DNA of 52,273 bases from an uncultured SAR86 cluster bacterium (lineage in GTDB: Bacteria; Pseudomonadota; Gammaproteobacteria; Magnimaribacterales; D2472): contig CACMFH010000008.1 of assembly GCA_902612915.1 (NCBI GenBank), forward strand, positions 1-52,273, written 5' to 3'. Below, in pieces: positions 32,762-40,961 of this stretch. The notes beneath the pieces are model-generated. The model was not told where the DNA came from, did no database searches, and was given only the letters and a program-made list of their open reading frames with translations. Positions within the stretch are counted from its first letter, which is position 1; each line of letters begins with the position of its first letter. The position numbers were made by a program, and so were the translations under genes.

Positions 32762-33413
32762 TATTCTTTTTGAGATGTGATAAGGCTTCCTTAGCAACTG
32801 CGATCTCAGCCTGCCTTTTAGAATTTCCAGAAGCTTCAAATAAACCTTCAGCTAATTCGAGTCTGCAATCAAAGCCGCTATTAGATTCGCTTGTTACATA
32901 TTTAGGGAGTTTTAACTTTTTTGATTGAAGCAGTTCCTGAAGCTCTGTTTTAGAATCTCTAAACTCTTGGTCTGCTTCAATAATTGATAGCTCTTTAGAA
33001 AATAATTTTAGGATAAAGTTATCTACACTATCCCAGTTGCTATCAAGAAATACTGCTCCAATAATAGATTCAATTGATCCTTCTAAAATTGAGAATTTTC
33101 TGCTGTCAGATAAATTTGCAGTGCCTTTGGATATTTCAATATATTGAACTAAATCTAATTCAGATGCTTTTTTTGAAAGAGTTTCTCCTTTGACAATAAA
33201 TGATCTCATTCTTGTCAATAATCCCTCTCTTTCATTAGGAAATTTTAAAAAAAGATATTTCGATATAGACGAATTTAGAACTGAATCACCTAGGTATTCT
33301 AATCTCTCATTATTACTTTTATTATTGAAGCTTTTATGAGTTAAAGCTAACTTTAATAGATTAATGTCTTTAAATTCGTAATCGATGCTTCTCTGAAGAT
33401 CTTTTAATGACAT
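32754..33413 (-). CDS. rnc: Ribonuclease III with altered active-site Asp
   Basis: 219 residues. The catalytic domain has the signature NERLEYLGDSVL (with the conserved Glu and Asp), then LEGSIESIIGAVFLDS. In E. coli the second motif is DTVEALIGG with Asp114 and Glu117. Here the Glu is kept (about 115) but the Asp position is Gly112. A double-stranded-RNA-binding domain follows (SKTELQELLQSKKLKLPKYV...). The enzyme processes rRNA precursors and other duplex RNA. Loss of Asp114 usually weakens metal binding, so activity may be reduced. It lies in lepB-rnc-era. Confidence 0.94.
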   Translation of the reverse strand: MSLKDLQRSIDYEFKDINLLKLALTHKSFNNKSNNERLEYLGDSVLNSSISKYLFLKFPNEREGLLTRMRSFIVKGETLSKKASELDLVQYIEISKGTANLSDSRKFSILEGSIESIIGAVFLDSNWDSVDNFILKLFSKELSIIEADQEFRDSKTELQELLQSKKLKLPKYVTSESNSGFDCRLELAEGLFEASGNSKRQAEIAVAKEALSHLKKNNA

Positions 33414-34360
33414 TAGTTAATTTTCCCAGCTTTCTCAAATGATGGCAGGCAAAACCAACACTCCCAAGTCATCCATAGGTAATCTGCCCTGCCAAAGAAA
33501 TTTTCCCTTGGAACAAATCCAACATCTTTAGTGCTGTCGTTAGAATTATCTCGATTATCACCCATTACAAAATAATGGCCTTCAGGTACAGTCCATTCTT
33601 GCGGGAACTGATTATTTTGTCCTCTTATATTCCTAATAACATAGCTTGCTTTTCCAATATTTTCTGAATACAAGTCCCCGATAGCTTCTGATTCTCTGGT
33701 TTGAATAGTTCCATTACTAAGTCTATATCTTTTTTTTAATAAAATTTCTTCAGATTCAATAAATTTTCTATCTAAAGCTTCTCCATTTATATAAATTTGC
33801 TTGTTAATAATTCTCACTACATCTCCAGGCATTCCAATTAGTCTTTTAATATATGGAACAGGATTGTGTTTTGGAATAATTACAACGGCATCTCCATACT
33901 GTGGATCTTTAACAAAAAATTTTGGCATGCCTATTCTTTGCACCTTAAGACCATATGCAAATTTATTTACTAATAAAAAATCTCCTTTCTTTAACTGAGG
34001 CTCCATTGATCCGGATGGAATTTGATATGGCTCATATAAGAAAGTTCTCAAAATAAAAATCAAAAATATTGGTATGAAGTAGCCTCTTGAGGTTGAGACT
34101 ATTTCTTTATTTTTTAAAATATAACCGATTATTATTATTATCAAAGATATTAAAGATCCAAAAAGTAAAACAATACCCAAGTCACCTGAGTTATAAAAAA
34201 TACTCAGTAATAGAGCTAAACCAGATATAAGAGAAATAGACGAAATATACCTTACAACAAAAGGCTCAACTTCATTTTTTTCAATAGAAAATTTTATCCA
34301 ACTAAAAAGGCAAATGGCCATGCCTATTAATCCTAAAATAAATAGTGGATCAGTTAACAT
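33413..34360 (-). CDS. lepB: Signal peptidase I
   Basis: 315 residues. Several N-terminal membrane segments (about 5-20, 40-60, 66-86) precede the catalytic domain. The catalytic Ser is in IPSGSMEPQL, and the Lys is in VPYIKRLIGMPGD. The final box is GDNRDNSNDS. The enzyme removes signal peptides from Sec-exported proteins at the inner membrane. It starts one base after lepA ends and touches rnc, following the conserved lepA-lepB-rnc order. Confidence 0.96.
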   Translation of the reverse strand: MLTDPLFILGLIGMAICLFSWIKFSIEKNEVEPFVVRYISSISLISGLALLLSIFYNSGDLGIVLLFGSLISLIIIIIGYILKNKEIVSTSRGYFIPIFLIFILRTFLYEPYQIPSGSMEPQLKKGDFLLVNKFAYGLKVQRIGMPKFFVKDPQYGDAVVIIPKHNPVPYIKRLIGMPGDVVRIINKQIYINGEALDRKFIESEEILLKKRYRLSNGTIQTRESEAIGDLYSENIGKASYVIRNIRGQNNQFPQEWTVPEGHYFVMGDNRDNSNDSTKDVGFVPRENFFGRADYLWMTWECWFCLPSFEKAGKIN

Positions 34361-36148
34361 TTATTGCTCCGAGTTAAAATAATTTAAAAAAGCGTCTTGA
34401 GGTATTGATACTTTTCCAAGTTGTTTCATTTTCTTTTTACCTTGTTTTTGTTTTTCTAACAATTTCATTTTCCTGGTAACATCACCACCATAAAGCTTAG
34501 CAGTTACATTTTTTCTATAAGCTTTCACCGTCTCTCTAGATATAATTTTAGCACCAAGCGCTACCTGTATAGGAACATCAAACATTTGTCTTGGAATTAA
34601 TTTTTGAAGATTCTTTGCTATTTCTCTGGCTTTTGATGTAGAAAATGATTTATGTACAATCATTGATAATGCATCGATCTTATTATTATTTATTAAAACA
34701 TCGATCTTGGTTAAATCTGACTTTTGAAAGCCTATTAGAGAGTATTCTATTGAAGCAAAACCTTTGGTCGAAGATTTAATTTGATCAAAAAAGTCAATAA
34801 TTACTGAAGATAATGGCATTTCAAAGATGATTGAAACCTGATTGCCAAAATATTTCATATCTTTTTGAGTACCTCTTTTTGAGGTACATAATGTAATAAT
34901 ATTTCCAACGTATTCATTTGGAGAAATAATCGTGATATTAACTATAGGCTCCCTAATCTCATCTATTTCGTTAGGAGTTGGCAGTTGAGAGGGGTTATCA
35001 CACTTTAAAATCTCTCCATCAGTTTTTAATACCTCATACTCCACTGAAGGTGCTGTTGATATTAAATCAAGATCATATTCTCTCTCAAGTCTCTCTCGAA
35101 CAACCTCCATATGGAGTGTGCCTAGAAAACCGCATCTAAAACCAAAACCCAATGCATCTGAAACTTCGGGCTCATATATTAAAGAAGAGTCATTTAAAAC
35201 TAATTTTGATAAAGCGTCTCTAAATTTTTCATAATCATCTGAATTTAGTGTGAACAAAGATGCAAAAACTTTTGGATTTACTTTCTTAAAGCCTGGTAAA
35301 GCATAAGTAGACTCGTCATTGAAATCAATTAAAGTATCACCAACCGGGGCTCCCTTAATATCTTTTATTCCGGCAACTAGATATCCTACTTCACCTGCAG
35401 AAAGTTCTTTTTTTGATACCTTTTTAGGAGAAAAAATTCCAATATCATCAACGATGTGTGATTGACCATTTGAGTGAATTTGGAACTTTTGACCTTTTTT
35501 AATAGTTCCATTCTTAATTCTTATCAATGAAACCACTCCTAAATATGAGTCAAACCAAGAATCGACTATCAACGCTTGTAATTTTGCACTAGGGTCGCCT
35601 TCAGGACCTGGAATCTCATCTACCAATTTTGCTAATAAATCATCTATTCCAACACCAGTTTTTGCGCTAACCAAAGGTGCCTCAGAAGCATTGATACCTA
35701 CCATTTCTTCTATCTCTAATTTCACTCTTTCTGGCTCAGCTTGAGGTAAATCAATTTTATTAATAACTGGAACAACTTCTAGTCCCTCTTCAACAGCCGT
35801 GTAACAATTAGCTAGTGTCTGAGCCTCAACGCCTTGTGATCCATCAACAACCAAAAGAGCACCTTCACATGCAGATAGTGATCTTGAAACTTCATATGAA
35901 AAATCAACATGTCCTGGTGTATCAATAAAATTTAAAAGATATTCCTCACCATCTTTTTTATATGTCAGAGACACTGCCTGAGCTTTGATCGTTATTCCGC
36001 GCTCTCTTTCAATGTCCATAGAATCAAGGATTTGGTCAGCCATTTCTCTTGATGAAAGTCCTCCACAAACCTCAATTAATCTATCAGACAGTGTCGATTT
36101 ACCATGATCGATATGTGCTATGACTGAAAAATTTCTAATGTTCTTCAT
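34361..36148 (-). CDS. lepA: Elongation factor 4 (LepA)
   Basis: 595 residues. GTPase motifs are [27 protein letters not shown] and [13 protein letters not shown]. The C-terminal LepA-specific domain ends with [26 protein letters not shown]4 is a ribosome-associated GTPase affecting elongation and 30S assembly. A short gap separates it from mucD upstream, containing an inverted repeat; lepB follows directly. Confidence 0.97.
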   Translation of the reverse strand: MKNIRNFSVIAHIDHGKSTLSDRLIEVCGGLSSREMADQILDSMDIERERGITIKAQAVSLTYKKDGEEYLLNFIDTPGHVDFSYEVSRSLSACEGALLVVDGSQGVEAQTLANCYTAVEEGLEVVPVINKIDLPQAEPERVKLEIEEMVGINASEAPLVSAKTGVGIDDLLAKLVDEIPGPEGDPSAKLQALIVDSWFDSYLGVVSLIRIKNGTIKKGQKFQIHSNGQSHIVDDIGIFSPKKVSKKELSAGEVGYLVAGIKDIKGAPVGDTLIDFNDESTYALPGFKKVNPKVFASLFTLNSDDYEKFRDALSKLVLNDSSLIYEPEVSDALGFGFRCGFLGTLHMEVVRERLEREYDLDLISTAPSVEYEVLKTDGEILKCDNPSQLPTPNEIDEIREPIVNITIISPNEYVGNIITLCTSKRGTQKDMKYFGNQVSIIFEMPLSSVIIDFFDQIKSSTKGFASIEYSLIGFQKSDLTKIDVLINNNKIDALSMIVHKSFSTSKAREIAKNLQKLIPRQMFDVPIQVALGAKIISRETVKAYRKNVTAKLYGGDVTRKMKLLEKQKQGKKKMKQLGKVSIPQDAFLNYFNSEQ

Positions 36149-36150
36149 AA

Positions 36151-36180
36151 TTTGCAGCTATTTTACAAGCAAACTGCAAA
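36151..36180. repeat. Inverted repeat just upstream of lepA
   Basis: TTTGCAG (36151-36157) and CTGCAAA (36174-36180) are exact complements separated by 16 bases. On the minus strand TAAAAT lies within the spacer and could be a -10 for a lepA promoter. The repeat may be an operator or a leader hairpin that hides the lepA start region. Confidence 0.35.
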
Positions 36181-36202
36181 AATAAGTAAAGAATAGTATT
36201 TA

Positions 36203-37597
36203 TTAATTTAGTGTTACTGAGCGAATTAGCCTTGTGCCATTTCGTATTAAATGAATGGCTATCTTATTATTAGAAGAAAAATTACTCAGGGCTTGATTAA
36301 ATGAATCTACATCATAAACCATATATTTTTGTCCTTTGTATTGGATCATTGTGATTACGTCGCCACGATTAACTTTACCTGATGCTGCTGAACTAGGATT
36401 TACTCTAGAAACTATTACACCTTCTGGCATATTTGTCATTGAAGGATTGTCTCTATCAATATCAGCAACTTTTAATCCAAGAGGGTCTGATGATTGTTGT
36501 GTTTTAGCTGGAATAAATTGCTCACTAGCTATTGGGAGCTCACCTAGTACAAAATCTAAAGTTATTTCTTTTCCATCTCTGATAACTTTTGCTTTTGCTC
36601 TTGAGTCAGGCTTAATCTGACCAACAACATGCGGAAGATCAGAACTGAACTTAATTTCTTTACTATCAAATTCAATTATTACATCTCCAGGAACCAATCC
36701 TGCATTGTCAGCTGATTCACCCTCTTCTACATCATTAATAAGAGCTCCATAGGGCTTATTCATACCTAAAGCATCTGCTAAATCACTATCAACTTCGCTC
36801 ATTCTTACTCCTAAGTAGCCCCTTGATACTTCACCATTATTAATGATCTGATCTGCTACATCCAAGGCAACATTTATTGGAATAGCAAATGCTAAACCTT
36901 GATATCCACCACTCCTTGAGTATATTTGAGAGTTTATGCCAACAACATCTCCATCGAGGTTAAAAAGTGGTCCGCCAGAATTTCCTGGGTTTATGGCAAC
37001 ATCGGTTTGTAGGAATGGAACATAATTACCAATATTATTATTTTGAATACTTCTTCCCTTAGCGCTTACGATTCCAGCCGTAACTGAAAAATCAAAACTA
37101 AATGGTGATCCAATAGCTATTACCCAATCGCCAACATTTAATTTATCACTATTGCCTAAATTCACAGCAGGTAAATCATTTCCATCTACCTCAAGTACAG
37201 CAAGGTCTGACAATGGATCAACGCCAACAACCTCCGCTTTATACTCTCGCCTATCTGACAAGGAAACAACAACTTCTGTTGCATCTTCAACAACATGAAA
37301 ATTAGTTAGAATATAGTTATTTTTTAGAATAAATCCTGAGCCAAATGAAACTGATTCTCTTTTTTGTTGAGGCATTTCACGAAAATCTCTTGGAATTCCA
37401 AATCTTTCAAGCATTTCATCAGGTATGCCACCGTAACCAAAAGAAGATCTTTGCGAAACTTCTTTCTTTGCTGTGATATTAACTACTGCAGGTGCAGATT
37501 GATCAACTAATTCTGAAATATTGTCTGGAAGTTGAGCATAAAGACTTACAGAAGAAGTAAAAATAAAGATTAAAAAGCTTTTTATTAATGTTTTCAT
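36203..37597 (-). CDS. mucD: Periplasmic serine protease, DegP/MucD family
   Basis: 464 residues with a signal peptide (SFLIFIFTSSVSLYAQ). The catalytic triad is His101 (TNFHVVED), Asp131 (PLSDLAVLE) and Ser207 (NPGNSGGPL). Two PDZ domains follow (from about 255 and 370). Such proteases degrade misfolded envelope proteins and belong to the sigma-E response. The position right after rpoE and the anti-sigma gene and before lepA matches the Pseudomonas algU-mucABC-mucD cluster. Confidence 0.95.
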   Translation of the reverse strand: MKTLIKSFLIFIFTSSVSLYAQLPDNISELVDQSAPAVVNITAKKEVSQRSSFGYGGIPDEMLERFGIPRDFREMPQQKRESVSFGSGFILKNNYILTNFHVVEDATEVVVSLSDRREYKAEVVGVDPLSDLAVLEVDGNDLPAVNLGNSDKLNVGDWVIAIGSPFSFDFSVTAGIVSAKGRSIQNNNIGNYVPFLQTDVAINPGNSGGPLFNLDGDVVGINSQIYSRSGGYQGLAFAIPINVALDVADQIINNGEVSRGYLGVRMSEVDSDLADALGMNKPYGALINDVEEGESADNAGLVPGDVIIEFDSKEIKFSSDLPHVVGQIKPDSRAKAKVIRDGKEITLDFVLGELPIASEQFIPAKTQQSSDPLGLKVADIDRDNPSMTNMPEGVIVSRVNPSSAASGKVNRGDVITMIQYKGQKYMVYDVDSFNQALSNFSSNNKIAIHLIRNGTRLIRSVTLN

Positions 37598-37610
37598 AAG
37601 TTCGTAGGTG

Positions 37611-38297
37611 TTATCTATCTAATGATTTAGCAATTTCTAAAGCTGATTTTAATGATATATTGCCATATAGTGTTATAACTCTTCCATTTTCAAGCGGAAC
37701 TAGATAAATCATTTTGTTTCCATGTTTCCAATATCTCACTTTTTTAAGACCAAAATCTTGATTTTCAATACGTAACTGAAATTTTTCTTTTCCTTTTATA
37801 TATGACAAGCCATCACTCATGTTGACATTAAATCCAACATTTCTTAAATCAACTTGACTTGAAGAATTCATATAATTTGGATCATTTAACACCTTCAGAA
37901 CATGGTCAGTGATGTATTCCTCAGATCTTTGAGCGATTAATTGTGCTTCTTTACTATTTATCGCAGAAGATATTTGATTCGATGAATCGATATTTTCATT
38001 CAATCTGAAGAAATCTGAATAATTCATAAACGTAAGAGTTAGTAGCACTGTTGCTGCAGCAGTAAGCCCATTAGAAAGCCAAACATTAGAGAAAATGTTC
38101 TTAAATAAATGTCTGTGAACAGTTTTTGGTTTTAATTTACTTGATCCTTGATTAACGGCGACATTTATAAGACTGTATAAAGATAATTGCTTTTGCATGT
38201 CTTTATTGCTGTTAACAATTTCAATCAATTCATCAATTTCAGAGCTATTTAACTCTCCGTCGTACATTGCAGAAATTTTTTCTTTAATGTTATTCAT
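37611..38297 (-). CDS. Sigma-E anti-sigma factor, RseA/MucA-like, with RseB-C-like tail
   Basis: 228 residues. The N-terminal region (KEKISAMYDGELNSSEIDELIEIVN) is the sigma-binding part of RseA/MucA. A single membrane segment lies at about 73-92 (NGLTAAATVLLTLTFMNY). The periplasmic part includes YITDHVLKVLND, similar to the MucA tail. It then continues with NVGFNVNMSDGLSYIKGKEK and VITLYGNISLKSALEIAKSL, which resembles the C-terminal domain of RseB/MucB. No separate rseB gene follows, so the functions may be joined. It overlaps rpoE by eight bases. Confidence 0.82.
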   Translation of the reverse strand: MNNIKEKISAMYDGELNSSEIDELIEIVNSNKDMQKQLSLYSLINVAVNQGSSKLKPKTVHRHLFKNIFSNVWLSNGLTAAATVLLTLTFMNYSDFFRLNENIDSSNQISSAINSKEAQLIAQRSEEYITDHVLKVLNDPNYMNSSSQVDLRNVGFNVNMSDGLSYIKGKEKFQLRIENQDFGLKKVRYWKHGNKMIYLVPLENGRVITLYGNISLKSALEIAKSLDR

Positions 38298-38865
38298 TAT
38301 TAGTTATTTCCTTTTCTATAAAATCAACTATTGATTCTCTAGCTCTAAAAATTCTAGAGCGAACTGTCCCTATTGGTGTTTCAGTAATTGCAGCAATATC
38401 TTCATAGCTCTTTCCCTCGGACTCTCTTAATACAAATGCAGTCTTCAGTGATTCAGGCAATGAATCTATGAAATAACTTATCTCCTCAAGTGATTCATTA
38501 TGAATTATAGCTGATTCAATATCATCAAAAGAACTAATTTCTATTTCTGTATCTTCAATTGAAGTATTTATTTTTTGTTTTTTAAATCCTGAGCTAGTAA
38601 CAAAGTTTTTGGCTAGATTGATGGCAATTCTGTAAACCCATGTGAAAAAAGCACTGTCTCCTCTAAATGTGTCGAGTTGTTGCCAAACTTTGATGAAAGT
38701 TTGTTGTGACAAATCTTCAGAGTCCTCTTTTGATTTGATAAAAGAAAAAATAGAAGCATAAACTCTTGGATAATACTTGTTCATCAGAATATTAAATGCT
38801 CCATGATTGCCTTTTTTTGCCTTTTTTATTAATTCGGAATCAATATCACGTGAATTTTCTTTCAT
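38290..38865 (-). CDS. rpoE: RNA polymerase sigma factor RpoE (sigma-E/AlgU)
   Basis: 191 residues. Region 2 contains SKEDSEDLSQQTFIKVWQQLDTFRGDSAFFTWVYRIAINLAKN, and region 4 contains LPESLKTAFVLRESEGKSYEDIAAITETPIGTVRSRIFRARE. This is the envelope-stress ECF sigma factor, held by the adjacent anti-sigma factor. A sigma-E-like promoter lies just upstream, so it probably activates its own gene. AGGA precedes the ATG. Confidence 0.96.
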   Translation of the reverse strand: MKENSRDIDSELIKKAKKGNHGAFNILMNKYYPRVYASIFSFIKSKEDSEDLSQQTFIKVWQQLDTFRGDSAFFTWVYRIAINLAKNFVTSSGFKKQKINTSIEDTEIEISSFDDIESAIIHNESLEEISYFIDSLPESLKTAFVLRESEGKSYEDIAAITETPIGTVRSRIFRARESIVDFIEKEITNNE

Positions 38866-38883
38866 ATAAATATGTTTCCTATT

Positions 38884-38914
38884 TTTCTGACAAGTAAATT
38901 GCCTAAAAGTTTCC
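38884..38914 (-). promoter_or_regulatory. Sigma-E-type promoter upstream of rpoE
   Basis: On the minus strand GGAAACTT (38907-38914) is followed after 16 bases by TCAGAAA (38884-38890). This closely resembles the known sigma-E promoter, GGAACTT then about 16 bases then TCTGA. Transcription would start about 12 bases before the rpoE ATG. The -35 lies inside the end of sdhE. It supports autoregulation of the rpoE operon. Confidence 0.65.
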
Positions 38915-39160
38915 TTGTTCTGTAAAATTTTTTAAATTTTCATTAATAAAACTTTCGTGATCTTTATTACCTATGGGATGATTCTTAAAAATAAAGTCAT
39001 ATAGTTTTTGATCATCATAATCTAATATCTCATCAAATAGAGATAAATCGTTATTATTGAGATTTTTTATAGAATTTTTTGAAAACTCTCTTAAAAGTAA
39101 GTCGATTTCTCTCATTCCTCTTCTACATTTCCACTTAATTCTGTTTATTTCTTTGCTCAT
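38903..39160 (-). CDS. sdhE: FAD assembly factor SdhE
   Basis: 85 residues. The motif KCRRGMREIDLLL near the N-terminus is the RGxxE signature of SdhE (YgfY), and DEILDYDDQKLYDFIF fits the rest of the five-helix fold. SdhE promotes covalent flavinylation of succinate dehydrogenase. It is divergent from ygfZ, as in Enterobacteria, and lies just upstream of rpoE, whose promoter overlaps its 3' end. Confidence 0.9.
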   Translation of the reverse strand: MSKEINRIKWKCRRGMREIDLLLREFSKNSIKNLNNNDLSLFDEILDYDDQKLYDFIFKNHPIGNKDHESFINENLKNFTEQGNF

Positions 39161-39193
39161 TGGTTAAAATAAAGTTTTATTTCATAATTTTAC

Positions 39194-39985
39194 TTGAAAA
39201 TAGACACTGATAATAACCTTATAATCCCAGGATCACTTGAATTAAGTGACTTGAAAGCTCTAAAAGTTGTAGGAGAACTCAATAAAGTTGAAGATTTCCT
39301 TCAAGGACAGCTTACGTCTGATATAAGTCTGCTAAATAATGATGCATCTCAATTATCATGCATATGCGATCATAAAGGACTCGTTATGGCTGATTTTATT
39401 GTGTTAAAGCAAGATAATGAGTTTTTCATATTAATTCAAGAAGATTTCATTAGTATTTTTACAGGTGAGTTAGAGATCTTTGCAAAATTTGGATCTGTGA
39501 GCTTTGATATTTGTGATCATAAGATTATTGGTGAAATTCATAATAAAGGTGATTCAAATAATTTTTACTACTCAAATAATGAGTTTGAATTGAGCTTATG
39601 CCTAAAAAATTCAAACTATAAGAACAAAAATTCTATTAATTTAGATATGTGGAATGCTGCCAACAAAATATTAGGTATTTTTCATCTTGATAAATCTGAT
39701 TCTGGTAAGTTTAGACCGCTTGAAATAAATTTTGATAAGCACAGGGTCTCTTTTGAAAAAGGATGCTTCAGAGGGCAGGAGATTGTCGCTAGGATGAAAT
39801 ATTTAGGTATTGATAGAAGAAAATTTTGTACTTTTATTGTTAATAATGATTTTATTGAAAATAATCTTATTAAATCTATTGGAGAAATTATTAATTTAGA
39901 TAATAAAAAAGTGTTTAATGGAATTATAAAGAAAGATGACATTGAAGAAGTGAAAAAAATTTCTGGAATTATTTCAATTTTATAA
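39194..39985 (+). CDS. ygfZ: Folate-binding protein YgfZ
   Basis: 263 residues from a TTG start; no in-frame ATG gives a better N-terminus. The defining motif is KGCFRGQEIVARMKYLG (K-G-C-x-x-G-Q-E), with its reactive Cys. YgfZ uses tetrahydrofolate to help repair or assembly of Fe-S proteins. It is shorter than E. coli YgfZ (about 326), mainly in the middle. It is divergent from sdhE and convergent with ung, separated by two bases. Confidence 0.9.
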   Translation: MKIDTDNNLIIPGSLELSDLKALKVVGELNKVEDFLQGQLTSDISLLNNDASQLSCICDHKGLVMADFIVLKQDNEFFILIQEDFISIFTGELEIFAKFGSVSFDICDHKIIGEIHNKGDSNNFYYSNNEFELSLCLKNSNYKNKNSINLDMWNAANKILGIFHLDKSDSGKFRPLEINFDKHRVSFEKGCFRGQEIVARMKYLGIDRRKFCTFIVNNDFIENNLIKSIGEIINLDNKKVFNGIIKKDDIEEVKKISGIISIL

Positions 39986-39987
39986 AA

Positions 39988-40665
39988 TTACCAAATAATT
40001 TTATCTAAATTATGTTTTTCTAAATATTTATTACATTTTGAAAAATGTTTTGAACCAAAAAAACCCCTGTATGCAGATAATGGTGATGGATGTGCAGACA
40101 TTAGAATTAAATTATTTTTACAATCAATAAATTTTAAATATTTTTTTGCATGATTCCCCCATAAAATAAAAACTATATTTCTTTTTTTTTGCAAAACTTT
40201 TAAAGTTTCTATTATAAAAATTTCCCAACCAATATTAGAATGTGATCCGGGTTTTGATTCTTCAACAGTCAAAGATGAATTTAGCAAAAGCACGCCTTGT
40301 TTTGCCCAACTCACCAGACAACCATCACGATTTTTAGATTTACCTACATCATTTTCAATTTCTTTATAAATATTTTTTAATGATGAAGGTGTTGGTTGAT
40401 TTGGTCTTACTGAAAACGCCAACCCATTTGCAACATCTTTTTGAAAATATGGATCTTGTCCAAATATCACTACTTTTGTTTGTGAAAAAGAACAGTATTT
40501 GAATGCGTTAAAGATTTCATTGTAAGGTGGGTAAATGGTTTTATTTTTTTTTATTTCTTTAATTATAAATTTAACTGGAGCATCAATAAGTGACGAAAAT
40601 TCAGTCTGTTCAAATAATTTTTTCCAATGTTCTGGTATAAGTGAATTAATGTTTTTTTTGTTCAT
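39988..40665 (-). CDS. ung: Uracil-DNA glycosylase
   Basis: 225 residues. Family 1 motifs are present: VVIFGQDPYF with the water-activating Asp71, GVLLLNSSLTV with the uracil-binding Asn, and AHPSPLSAYRGFFG with the catalytic His. One conserved residue differs: GQDPYH is GQDPYF here (Phe74). The enzyme removes uracil from DNA. A pair of DnaA boxes lies 15 bases upstream of the start. Confidence 0.95.
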   Translation of the reverse strand: MNKKNINSLIPEHWKKLFEQTEFSSLIDAPVKFIIKEIKKNKTIYPPYNEIFNAFKYCSFSQTKVVIFGQDPYFQKDVANGLAFSVRPNQPTPSSLKNIYKEIENDVGKSKNRDGCLVSWAKQGVLLLNSSLTVEESKPGSHSNIGWEIFIIETLKVLQKKRNIVFILWGNHAKKYLKFIDCKNNLILMSAHPSPLSAYRGFFGSKHFSKCNKYLEKHNLDKIIW

Positions 40666-40679
40666 TTTTACTAAAAATT

Positions 40680-40718
40680 TTATCCACAGAAACTGTGGAT
40701 AAAGTTATGGATAACTTT
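40680..40718. promoter_or_regulatory. Paired DnaA boxes in perfect inverted repeat plus second palindrome
   Basis: TTATCCACA (40680-40688) and its complement TGTGGATAA (40694-40702) are both perfect DnaA boxes. With their flanking bases they form a 23-base palindrome centred on AAA. Overlapping its end, AAAGTTAT (40701-40708) and ATAACTTT (40711-40718) form a second exact inverted repeat. The arrangement suits DnaA binding either for ung regulation or as part of an origin region. Confidence 0.7.
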
Positions 40719-40887
40719 ATTTATACCATATTAAGTGGCTTAAAATAAGGGTTTTTTCTAAGTTGTATAAATTTTGTACAAAAAACATAAATATATCCTT
40801 ATATCAGTAGTTTACGTGTTTTTTATAAGTTATATGCATAAAATTTATAACAAAATATAATGACTCTAATAACACTCTTTTATTCTG

Positions 40888-40917
40888 TTGACAAGTATAT
40901 TTTAAATAAAGTTATAA
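40888..40917 (+). promoter_or_regulatory. Orphan plus-strand promoter-like sequence
   Basis: A perfect TTGACA (40888-40893) is followed after 18 bases by TTATAA (40912-40917). It points into the 3' end of serA, which is on the other strand, and no plus-strand gene follows. It may drive an antisense or small RNA, or be chance in AT-rich DNA. Confidence 0.35.
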
Positions 40918-40961
40918 AAATTAAATATTAAGACAAATGTTTTTACAAAATTTGAAATTTT

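Larger units (their letters stand above)
40666..40961. other. 296-base palindrome-rich AT intergenic region
   Basis: There is no gene here. Besides the DnaA boxes it holds several inverted repeats: TTAAG-TGG-CTTAA (40731-40743); GTTTTTT (40751-40757) with AAAAAAC (40780-40786), enclosing TTGTA (40763-40767) and TACAA (40777-40781); and GTTATA with TATAAC further on. It is very AT-rich and lies between two minus-strand genes. It could be a replication origin, a regulatory hub or both; no full set of DnaA boxes is present to decide. Confidence 0.5.

Noticed and set aside
32762-32839. N-terminal extension of Era
   Set aside because: It lies within rnc in another frame and Era proteins begin at the residue encoded at 32761.
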